Source: Fusarium oxysporum f. sp. lycopersici 4287 (lineage: Eukaryota > Ascomycota > Sordariomycetes > Hypocreales > Nectriaceae). From it: a DNA stretch of 12,225 bases. Below, piece after piece: positions 1 through 8,076 of this stretch; the first letter of the stretch is position 1, and every line of letters starts with the position of its first letter. The notes beneath the pieces were generated by a model. That model was not told where the DNA came from and ran no database searches. It saw nothing but the letters and a program-made list of their open reading frames with translations. The DNA lies in the NCBI RefSeq assembly GCF_000149955.1, contig NW_017264875.1, forward strand, positions 1 through 12,225, read 5' to 3'. Made by a program: the position numbers and the translations under genes.

Positions 1-358
1 TCAACGCTCGTGTCGCTAAATTAGCTCGAGTGGGAAGAATGCCGATCATCTGGCTCCGCCACATCAGTCAATAACAGCTTAAGAAGTGGAACTTCCAATG
101 CTTACACCCCTCGGGATTACTTTCATATATGTGTACTTAATATGACTGCTTAAGTGTGTCGACTCTGAGAAGTATAAGGCAGCGCTGTCAGAACCTTGAT
201 CCCACACCGCTGTCCATTTTCATCAGAACCCCCATGTTAGGTGGGTCTCCACGAGATGCGGGGTTTAACTGCTCCCGGGGAGGCTATTACTTCTCCGGAG
301 GCTATAAATGTTTCTGGAGATGCTGCTTGTTGCTATGGGTGCGAGTCAATAAGATACC
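1..358. other. Intergenic DNA upstream of the SDR gene
   Basis: This is GC-balanced DNA with no reading frame that resembles a known protein. A 68-codon open frame starting at 156 has no recognisable domain and overlaps the promoter-like part, so I do not treat it as a gene. The only structure I see is the promoter-like block at 279-308, listed separately. Confidence 0.5.
279..308 (+). promoter_or_regulatory. Promoter-like direct repeat and TATA box
   Basis: An 11-base motif, ggaggctatta at 279-289 and ggaggctataa at 297-307, is repeated with an 18-base period. The second copy runs into TATAAA at 303-308, about 50 bases before the ATG at 359, a plausible core promoter position. GCGGGG at about 258-263 fits the SYGGRG consensus of the carbon-catabolite repressor CreA, but one short match is weak evidence. 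That this block drives the SDR gene is inferred from position only. Confidence 0.4.
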
Positions 359-894
359 ATGAATAAAGTTTTAAGACAAGCCCTAATTCAATCATTGACT
401 ACTGGATCGCGATCGATTAGTACCAGAGCTTCTGGCTATAGGCTCATCCGTCGGAGTTCCTCGTTCATACCACATCATTCTCCCTGCAATCCAGACAAGG
501 CATCAATTAGAATTCTCCCCCAGCACTTTAGCCAACCTCGCTGGCCGAAAGGTAATCATTACCGGCGCCGACAGGGGCATTGGAGCTTCTACAGCAGCTT
601 TATTCAATTCGAAGGGTGCCAACGTGGTTCTAGTGGATTTGCTTTCTGCTCGAGACAGAGCCCAGACTCTGGTCAAGTCTTTTCAATACCGAGAAAAATA
701 CTATCTTCGTTCCTGTAAACATCATTATATGGAAAGAGATTTTAATTATATTTAAAACAGTATTATAAACACTCAGTAAGATTAATACAATTACTAATAT
801 GGCTATTATGGAAAGTAAGCCTATACTTAATATAAAAGTTAATAATAATATAAGCCCTGCAAATTACTTTATAATTATATTTTATATAAGCTTA
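359..894 (+). pseudogene. Short-chain dehydrogenase/reductase, 5' part, frameshifted and interrupted by a transposon
   Basis: SDR enzymes use NAD(P)H to oxidise or reduce small substrates. The ATG at 359 opens a frame whose first ~40 residues are rich in R and S without acidic residues (MNKVLRQALIQSL..., RSISTRAS), like a mitochondrial presequence. At about 509-521, near a C5 run, similarity moves to another frame: LANLAGRKVIITGADRGIG starting at 528, with the TGxxxGIG cofactor loop, then ANVVLVD, strand beta-2 ending in the acidic residue. A second shift at the A5 run 694-698 moves it to the frame reading TIFVPVN, WKEI, then NMAIMES at 796, where NAGI would be expected. The spacing from TGxxxGIG to this point, about 78 codons, is right for an SDR. 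From about 718 the sequence turns AT-rich. Coding similarity stops near 892, where the transposon begins. The catalytic S and YxxxK should lie beyond the insertion; I could not find them after 2518. An intron could explain the first shift, but no good splice pair is visible. Confidence 0.72.
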
Positions 895-936
895 ATATAA
901 TTAATAAGTAAGTAAGTTATTTAAGTAAGTAAGTTA
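895..936 (+). repeat. Terminal inverted repeat of copy 2, left end
   Basis: These 42 bases match the reverse complement of 2476-2517 at 38 positions; all four differences are transitions (A/G, A/G, T/C, T/C). Inside it the unit taagtaagtaagtta occurs twice. The flanking TA is at 893-894. Confidence 0.85.
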
Positions 937-942
937 CTTTCC

Positions 943-996
943 TTAACCTTTTTAAGCTGTAGTTTAAAAGCTTAAGCTGTAATTTAAAAAGGTTAA
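943..996. repeat. Inverted repeat in the 3' untranslated part of copy 2
   Basis: A perfect 13-base arm, ttaacctttttaa at 943-955, pairs with ttaaaaaggttaa at 984-996. The loop holds aagctgta twice (about 953-960 and 973-980), each followed by a near-identical R-tttaaaa stretch. It lies between the transposase stop region and the terminal repeat, so it could be subterminal transposase-binding sequence; that role is inference. Confidence 0.6.
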
Positions 997-1038
997 CTTT
1001 TACTTACTAAAATTCCTCCCTTAATAACTTTAGAATAT

Positions 1039-1077
1039 CCTTATAAGTCCTTATAAGTCCTTATAAGTCCTTATATT
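1039..1077. repeat. 10-bp tandem repeat (ccttataagt) within copy 2
   Basis: Three perfect tandem units at 1039-1048, 1049-1058 and 1059-1068 are followed by a partial fourth that decays. On the minus strand it reads as repeated aaggacttat and lies where copy 1 encodes the last part of its zinc knuckle (aaggacttgt at about 12152-12161), so the array has grown out of a single coding motif. Confidence 0.8.
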
Positions 1078-2475
1078 ATAACTACCTTTACTATATATAT
1101 TATAATACTAACTACCTAGTTACTTTAACCTTCCTTAATTATTACTTCTTAAGAATTTAGCTATTACTTATATATTAATATCTATTTAATAAATTATTTA
1201 TAACACTTCTTATATACTTATAGTCCCTTCTTTTTATAGTTTAATCCTTTTTACCCTATAGTATTAATTAAATATCTTATTTATATCTTAAAGAGTATAA
1301 ACCTTAGCCCTTAATATGGTAATCTTATATATAACTTCTTTTATTATTTTAATAGTAAACTTTAAAGCTGTAATACTAAACTTTAGGGAGTTATTATAAT
1401 ACTTTTACTTATCTTTTAAGGTATTTAAACTAAGATTAGGCCCTAATTATTATCTTTAAGGTCTTTAAAGCTTATAATATTAATAGTTAAATAGCCTCTC
1501 TAGGAGGTAATAAGGTTTATAGCTATATATTAAGCTTTAAGATTATAATTTCTAAGTTAAAAAAAGTAAGCCTAGCTTTTTTAAATCCCTCTTAAATATT
1601 ACTTTTTATAAAATTAGCTTTAAATATAATATAAAAGGTAAAAAAAAACTTAATCTTAGAAATATAAGTTATAAAGTATAATAATATTATAATCTTAGTA
1701 ATATCTCTTAAAATTAGCTAAGTTGTAATTTTTATAATTATTAACAATTAAAAAATAATAAAAAGTAATTAATTAATTAGTTATAAATTAATTAAAGTAC
1801 TTTAATTACTTAAGACTTAGCTTATTATTTATTTTTAATTTTTAAGCTATATTAACTTTAGCCTTTTTTATATTTCTAAACTTATAATTATTATTTTAGC
1901 TATAATAAGGCCTATTATAAAGCTAGTTTTATTAAAGTTCTAAATATTATTTAATTAAATATTATATTTTATACTTATATTTTATATAAGCCTAAACTAA
2001 CTATAAATAATAATAAGATCTTTTTATTTAACTCTTTAATAATTATATCTTTAAAATAAATATATTTTTAGCTTTAATTATTATTTTACAAAGTTATAAG
2101 CCTAGTACTTACTAATAGGTAATATATTATAATTAGCTAGTAAAGAATTAATTATTTCTTTTATAAAACATAATTATAAGAGAAATTCTTATAAATCTAA
2201 GTTTAAAATAAATTAAAGTATTATTTATTTCTTTAGATTAAATAATCTCTATAACTTTAAGATAGAATTATATTATAATTAAATACTATAGTGGCAGTAA
2301 TATAAGGTCTTAAAGGGCATTTAATAATTAGTTATAGCCTATTATAGACTTAGTTTTAGGATATTTTAAAGGGCCTAAAGGGCAAGAAGGATTCTAGCTT
2401 TATTTAAAGATTATAATATATTAGACTATTAAAGATTATATAATTAGATATAAATATTATAAGGTAAGGGACTTT

Positions 2476-2517
2476 TAACTTACTTACTTAGGTAACCTAC
2501 TTACTTATTAACTATAT
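2476..2517 (-). repeat. Terminal inverted repeat of copy 2, right end
   Basis: Reverse complement of the left repeat at 895-936 (38 of 42 positions). It is the 5' end of the transposon, next to the start of the degraded transposase frame on the minus strand. The TA duplication follows at 2518-2519. Confidence 0.85.
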
Positions 2518-3397
2518 TAAGTATTAATAATAAGTAAACTTACTTTTTTATTTTTTATTTTTTAAAGTAGTTTATAAGGTATATTTATATTAATACAATA
2601 TAAAAGAATTATACTAGATAAATACAATAATATATAATATAAACTTATCCATCCTCTAATCTTAAGAACTATAGGTAAGCAGCCTAAAGTAGTTCTCTAG
2701 TACTTTAATCTTTATAAATAAACTAACTTCGGCTAGTTAATATAACCTCGCTTAGTAAAGGCTGGCTTAAAGGAAAGACCGTAAATATAATATAAAGCCA
2801 GGAGCTTATACCAGCCTAGGACTTATTACTTAAGTTAAGTAGGTCTGGCTATTTATTAGCTTGTATTATTATCTAATAGAGTAACTTGATTTTGCATTTG
2901 ATAACCTTTATGTCATGGTTCTTTATAGCCACATCGTGGGTATAATAATTAGCCTAGGCTAAATTATAATCCCTATTATCAGAGAGAGTATAGAATTATT
3001 AAATAAACTCGGTAAGAGGCTTATTAAGGGTAGTACTATTATATTAAAAAGCATAGGCATCGAGGGCGATAGTTAAGAGCTTTATTCTTTTAAATTAAGA
3101 CTTATAATATTAAGATTAGACTGTTTTATGCAGATATTACTATATATTTACTAGCACTTAACTATCTCTTATATAGAAATTAAATCCTAGATGTTAATAC
3201 TTAGCATAGTTTAACCGATTAATGGCTAATTAATGGATAAGAAAAAAGTCTGATAAGAAGAGGTATAATAGAGCTAAGTAAATAGGAATGTCCAATACGC
3301 TAAAAGAATATAATAAAGTCAATTAGAAAAGTGCAACTAAGTGCAACACGCTAAACCAGGTATATTAATGCGCAGTGCGGGGTAATTAGATCCCCCC
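2518..3397. other. AT-rich RIP-like tract without a recognised gene
   Basis: No frame longer than about 60 codons and no recognisable motif. Up to about 2680 base use is extremely AT-rich; from 2690 to 3397 scattered GC patches remain (around 2740-2830, 2890-2935, 3340-3397), suggesting less complete mutation. I looked here for the second half of the SDR gene (catalytic YxxxK) and did not find a convincing match. It is probably old transposon debris, but I cannot assign a family. Confidence 0.5.
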
Positions 3398-3734
3398 TGT
3401 TAATATTGGATATGTTATGTTATGTGTGGATTTCTATGTATTATGTTCTAATGATCTCTGTCCCAGACTCCTAAACACGGCAAAAGCCCGGGACTAATGC
3501 GTCGGACCTGGTTCTAATCTCTAGGGTAACTCTTAATAATCCAATCTCTCGGTAGCAGATTACAGCACTCTTTCCTAAATTTTATAGAGCATGTTATGCA
3601 TTCCCAGTATTAAAACCCTTATCTACTTTTCTATTCGTATTAGAAACATAAACCATCACTCTATATATCTCTTTTATTTCTGCTCTGCCTTTATTACAGT
3701 TTGCTTAACTACTTTCTCGATACTTCTGTCCTCA
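3398..3734 (+). mobile_element. Possible Ty1/copia-type LTR with adjacent primer-binding-like site
   Basis: The stretch starts with TGTTAATATTGGATATG and ends ...CTCA at 3734, the TG...CA ends of an LTR, with a length of 337 bp in the usual range for fungal copia LTRs. A TATA-like ctatatatct (3661 onward) and a pyrimidine-rich leader precede the end. Shortly after, at 3739-3746, attggtat resembles the core of the copia primer-binding site for initiator tRNA-Met (usual core TGGTAT). No second LTR and no clear target duplication are visible, and no gag or pol motif is readable. A host promoter with a pyrimidine-rich leader is the alternative. Confidence 0.35.
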
Positions 3735-4005
3735 AGCTATTGGTATTTATCCTATAAGCCTATAAACGAAGCTCTTAATAAAGCTTTTAAAAATGATAAG
3801 AGCATTGTCGCAAAAATAGCATAGACCTGACGTGGGCGGCCACCAAGAGCATGACCGTATGGCGCTTGTAGGCAGATGCAAGGAGTGTGAGGGCAAAAAC
3901 AACAGCAAAAACATAAACAACATGGAGGGAGTGAATGGTAGCATAGTTATTATTAAATTCTTTATCTGAACTAGAGGAGAGAAAGCTCTAGCTCTCCCTG
4001 GCCCC

Positions 4006-5305
4006 ATGGCCAGAACAGATCCAGCATTCTAAATCTAATTCCTAGATCCTTAAGACTAAACTAGATATATCCTTTACTATACTGATAGTAATTAAATAGG
4101 TACTTAGTAAGTTAGTAACCCTATTGTAATGGCGCCTATAATAATAACTATAAAATTTCTATAGTGGTTATCTAAGTATAGCTATATTTCAGGAACTATA
4201 AATAGTAATTACTTCTTAAAACCAGATAACTCTACCTATTCCAGTTATTAGGATACTTCATATCTTATTAAGGATGGTAATTATAATCTTAAAGGATGGA
4301 AGAATATTGCCTAGTAGGCATCCTATCTTCTCTTTATAAAGATAAAGGAGATTGCTACTGCCTACTATAGCCAAATCTATATATTATTATATTTATTTAG
4401 ATGCTATATTACCGGCCGTTTCGTTTATAAGATAGCTTAAAAGTTTCCTACTAACTATAATAGACTTTTGTTTATCGCTCTATTAATAGCAGGCAGCCTA
4501 TACTAACCCAGTATTAGCTATTCGACTATAGTCGTTAATAATAATCGCCTCTCCTTTACTCCTACTTAGCTTAAGATAGTATCACAGAAAGCTATTACCC
4601 ACAGGGATACAGCCATTACTAGTTAACACGACGATTACATCACTAATTGAAAGAATAACTACTATAAGCTAGAGGTAGGTCCTAGGATTCTGCGTGTTGA
4701 AGATGGAGGTAACTGCACCGATAGCTGGGCTCTCTCTATGGCTCAAGCTCGCGGCTTGAACAAGATCTAGTATGGTGTTACTGTTAACGGACCATACCCT
4801 GACCCGGAAGAAGATAACGGCAGTGGATTAACGCGACCAAAAAGCCAGACATACTGGGGCAAGCTCCGTACTAATCCTCTTGCTATAAATAAGTAGGAAG
4901 CGACTAATTTTAAAATAGAAGAGAATATACTGCATATTGACCTTAGGTATAAGGAGATAATTAAATTTAACCCGGCCTAGATGCCTGCTGTTTCTCTAGA
5001 AGAGATAGAAGTTAAAAATGGCCTTGGTTTAGATTATCTCAATTATATTCGTAATCACGGACGCGCTATTGCGATTAAAGCCCACTGAGAATGATCTCAT
5101 AGTAATCCACAACGCCAAGATCCATAAGGCTGCAATGGCGGAAAAAGGGCATTTAGTTAGACTAAAGCTCGGGCCTCCGAACATTCCACAGTTGGGAACA
5201 AGTCCTGCAACCTTATAGCTAGCCACCCCAGCTCGATTACGTTGGTTGAGAAAATGGTGCACCCCTGCCACCATATACGAAGCAACTCATCGGTATTCAT
5301 AATAA
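4006..5305 (+). pseudogene. Decayed reading frame of unknown product
   Basis: From the ATG at 4006 one frame can be followed to 5088 without a shift although it holds 19 stops, all but one TAA or TAG, as expected when CAA/CAG codons become stops by C-to-T change. Readable parts include GRFVYKIA near 4420, VGPRILRVEDGGNCTDSWAL near 4680-4730, YGVTVNGPYPDPEEDNGSGL near 4770, YWGKLRTNPLAINK near 4852 and MPAVSLEEIEVKNGLGLDYL at 4981-5040. After the TGA at 5086 open sequence continues in the next frame from 5087 (ENDLIVIHNAKI...), so a frameshift or lost intron is likely there. The part from about 4700 to 5330 is clearly less AT-rich than its surroundings. I do not recognise the family. It could be a host gene or the internal part of the retroelement whose LTR-like sequence lies 270 bases upstream. 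Confidence 0.45.
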
Positions 5306-5329
5306 GGCAACGCAGGAAGCTCCATTATA

Positions 5330-5931
5330 GCTAATACCTATAATGCAGTAGGATCCTTTATTCTTTAAGGGCGAATTTATACTATAGATTTTTTTGCCAG
5401 GTCTTAATTATCTTTGCAGAGTAGGCTAATCTATGTAATAACTTAATACTAATATAATATATAAGGTAAAGTATATTACCTTATAATTAAGGAAATATAT
5501 AATAGCTAATAATTACTTATTTACTTTCTCTTACTTTTATATTATATTATCCTCTTATTTTACTAAGTAACTTAATAAGCTACTTTTAAGTTATTTACCT
5601 ATACTTATTAGGCTATTATAAGTGCTATTAAATACCTAATAGCCTTATGCTTTTATTATTATATAGTTAGCTGCCTATTATTAAGCCCTATATAGTTAAT
5701 TTATACTAAGGGGCATTTATAGCTATAGCTAGTTAAGTAAGCTATCTTAGGGGTTTTAATAGGGGTTTTATTAAAACCGAAAACGGCTATAGACTAAGGT
5801 TATTTTCTCTTTCCTTAAATAATAAATAAACTCTATTATCCTTCCCTTTAGTAGCCCTAATACCTACTACACGGCAGAGCTATACTTTCAGAACAGGCTA
5901 AATAGCACTAGAGAAATATTACTCCCCTGTA
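5330..5931. other. AT-rich RIP-like tract without a recognised gene
   Basis: No frame of useful length and no protein motif on either strand. Small inverted repeats are present: ggttttaat at 5752-5760 with attaaaacc at 5770-5778, and aggctatta with taatagcct around 5611-5656. Base composition matches the other mutated tracts, so it is probably transposon debris. Confidence 0.5.
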
Positions 5932-5994
5932 AAAATAAATTCTACCTCGCGTTGCTTGACGTGAAATAAATGAATTTTACGTAGAATTAATTTT
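5932..5994. repeat. Imperfect nested hairpin at the edge of the AT-rich tract
   Basis: aaaataaattctac at 5932-5945 pairs with gtagaattaatttt at 5981-5994 at 13 of 14 positions. Within the loop acgtgaaat pairs with attttacgt at 8 of 9 positions. This sits exactly where AT-rich sequence gives way to GC-balanced DNA, so it may be the end of a degraded mobile element. Confidence 0.6.
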
Positions 5995-6001
5995 GGTATA
6001 G

Positions 6002-6093
6002 AGCACTAGGACAGACTAGGACGATTCTGTCAGAATCGTCTGCGAATAATACCTAGGCTAAGTCGTATCTGACTTAGGGATGATCCTAGTGTT
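6002..6093. repeat. Foldback sequence with an outer stem and two inner hairpins
   Basis: Outer arms cactagga (6004-6011) and tcctagtg (6084-6091) are exact inverted copies, extendable by one G-T wobble and one A-T pair to 6002-6093. Inside are a perfect 10-bp stem with a one-base loop (gacgattctg 6020-6029, cagaatcgtc 6031-6040) and a perfect 7-bp stem (ctaagtc 6058-6064, gacttag 6071-6077). actaggac occurs twice with a 10-base period (6005-6012, 6015-6022). The shape is a three-way junction. It could be a miniature inverted-repeat element, a Helitron-type 3' end (a hairpin followed by CTAG occurs twice), or a structured RNA element. Confidence 0.6.
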
Positions 6094-8025
6094 GGCAAGG
6101 CCGGTTAGTTGAGACAGGTGCTCCTGAGTCAGTGTTCGAAGTACTGGGTGGGCGGTGGCGTCTTGGCTCGGTTCATGGTTATGTAGTGAGAATCGGCTGT
6201 CAGAACGATGCCGTAAGAGTCCAGGTACTCATATCTCTGGCCTCCTTCGCCAACACCTTTCTCTCGAAACAATTGGATGGTTACGATGACGATTATACAT
6301 ATATGTGATTGTCCTCCTGCCGGTTTTCTCCTTGGTTAACCTCCCAGTTATAAACGCATAGCCTCTAGTTGCTGTCTAGGCGTTGGTCGCTTCAAAAAGT
6401 GCCTCCCGTGACTCGAACTCGCCCTCGGGAGGGAGAAAGTCACCAGGAAACGGTGCCGAACTTTAATATTAATCAGCGTCCATATGAATAGAATCGTCCC
6501 AAGCACGTAATCTTGACACGATCACCAGTGGCTGCTGTCGAACGCGACACTCCAGGTAGTGGGAGGCAGTCTGATAGCGGAGAGAGCTATACCGGATATG
6601 GGAATTAGGACGGGACCCGTCCGCCTATTGACCATCTTACCCGTCGTACGCACCCGCACAGGCCGTGAAGTTAAAAGACCGAGAAAATATTAAAATTTAT
6701 TTAATTCTAAACTGAATTCTGTAACTAATTTTAATTTCATTGTTTTTGGTGATTTGTTTCGCAGAGGCCGAAAAATTGCATTTTGTACTCCGTATGGCAT
6801 CGAATTTTTGCTTAACGGTAGGTCGGTAATGCATGGTAAATGGTATCAATCCATACCGGGCAAGCGTTTGAGAACCTGTTGATCGTTGAAGCATATGTAA
6901 CCGGCGCCGTCGCGGAACCAAGGACTGGGTTAAAGCACGTCAGGGACATGCAGTAGACGTCTCAAAAAGTTGATGATCTGGGGAGAGCTAGTTCGCTAAC
7001 TAGGTGGGCGAATGCTTTGTCGCCTACTAGGGCCCTTCGGATGATGGTGTCAATTAAGGTTTAGTGTGAAGGTGAGCGGAAACCGGGGCACTGGTGGATT
7101 GGCCAGAGCCGATGAACGCTTTTTGGGTCACCTTAACTGCCGTCACAGCGGGCGTTGGGAGGTCACTGGCGGCTGCTGAGTAGAGCATCAAGATGAGGGG
7201 ATGATGCCAAAGGGCTCATCATGAAAGGCAAAAATCAGCTGGATGCCAGGTCAGAGATTCTTCCAGGCCATCGTAGCTTGACCAAACCCAATGTACTTCG
7301 TTCTACAGATCTTCCCCACAATGACCACGTCGCTGCATCCAAGACAACACGGCCTCTCTGTCTCAGGTCTCACCCACCAATCGCGCCCGACTGAGGGAGA
7401 CGACGACCTCACCTACTTTGGGACCTTTCCCTACCAACCTGGTCGTCCTATTGACACGTCGGTTGTCAGACATGCTGTGATGGAGCCGAATCAGGCCTCG
7501 AGCCTCTCAAGGGCCAACGGTTTCGTCCACCCTTCTGGTAACGGCGTGATTTTCTTCCGCATTTTGTCGTACCAGGACTCAGTCGCACCCCCAAATTGAA
7601 GGTTCTTCCGTTCGATTCGATTGCAGCGCGGTCCCGCCATCGCGTTTGGCAACCTCTGGAGTACTATTTCCCGCTCAGCAAGTCACGGTCAGTAGGTTTC
7701 AACCATATTTCTTCTGAGGTAGGCAGCCCTTTTGCAGTGTCGTTGCCTGCCAGCCTGCGCTCGGTGCTGGCTGCCTACTGAGTCAGGTTGCGGCTCGATG
7801 GAATACACCCAGGGCAGGCACGCCCCTCCACTTGGTGTGGCAATAGAAAGAGGTCAACCCCCGATTATCTCAACTGGCAATAAGATGCTCCTATCTGCCC
7901 CAAAACTGCTCCTCGCAGTAGAGGTACTTGAATGGCTGGCCCTCCGCACGATCCTTCCCAGTCCGAACTTCTCCACAAGGGCCCTTCTTTCCCTCTGGAA
8001 TGCTCAGTTTCGTCCATGTCCATTC
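6094..8025. other. GC-balanced DNA without a gene I can support
   Basis: About 1.9 kb of ordinary base composition, apart from a short AT-rich patch near 6680-6740. Open frames of 60-110 codons exist (for example 7291-7599 and 7732-8064 on plus, 6697-6921 and 7865-8068 on minus), but none shows a domain, they overlap on both strands, and none has a clear splice pattern. Small hairpins are present: cctcccg/cgggagg at 6402-6408 and 6426-6432, and ctagtt/aactag at 6988-6993 and 6998-7003. The part near 8077 probably contains the receptor gene's promoter. An unrecognised lineage-specific gene cannot be excluded. Confidence 0.45.
7719..7778. repeat. 10-bp inverted repeat with a 40-base spacer
   Basis: gtaggcagcc at 7719-7728 and ggctgcctac at 7769-7778 are perfect reverse complements. 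The spacer itself contains gccagc and gctggc, so a longer compound hairpin is possible. It lies about 300 bases upstream of the receptor start codon. No function is known to me. Confidence 0.55.
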
Positions 8026-8033
8026 TATATATT
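8026..8033 (+). promoter_or_regulatory. TATA-like box of the receptor gene
   Basis: tatatatt lies 44-51 bases before the ATG at 8077, preceded by a pyrimidine-rich stretch (about 7980-8022). Position and composition fit a fungal core promoter; the assignment is inference. Confidence 0.4.
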
Positions 8034-8076
8034 TGAACATCAATGTCGTGACCAACCACCGTGAGCAATTGTACTG

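Larger units (their letters stand above)
895..2517 (-). mobile_element. Pogo/Fot1-type DNA transposon, copy 2, RIP-degraded and internally deleted
   Basis: Read on the minus strand, this stretch matches copy 1 (10450 onward) along its whole length: the doubled gccctttag motif (2367-2383), the HTH region, the first catalytic block (about 1920-1945), the GF-R-G-A-L block near the C-terminus and the sequence around the stop. It has 42-bp terminal inverted repeats and is flanked by TA at 893-894 and 2518-2519, the target duplication expected for the Tc1/mariner/pogo superfamily. It measures 1623 bp, shorter than copy 1, because of two deletions relative to copy 1: about 147 bp (junction near 1829-1836) and 107 bp (junction at 1670-1676). 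The coding frame is full of stops and cannot make a transposase. It is more heavily AT-converted than copy 1. It sits inside the SDR gene. Confidence 0.85.

Noticed and set aside
903..936. CRISPR-like short repeats (taagtaagtaagtta twice)
   Set aside because: Adjacent units with no spacers, explained as the doubled motif within a transposon terminal repeat.
2518..2680. Second half of the SDR gene after the transposon
   Set aside because: No YxxxK or serine motif could be placed in any frame at the expected distance; the AT bias makes any match unreliable.
5029..5274. 81-codon minus-strand open frame
   Set aside because: It is antisense to the readable part of the decayed plus-strand frame, which holds one frame over 1 kb.
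6402..6432. A stretch resembling a tRNA T-arm on the minus strand (gagttcgagtcacggg)
   Set aside because: The five bases either side of the TTCGAGT loop do not pair, and no anticodon or D arm could be placed upstream.
7291..7599. 102-codon open frame
   Set aside because: No domain, no splice context, low-complexity composition and overlapping frames of similar size nearby; not enough to call a gene.
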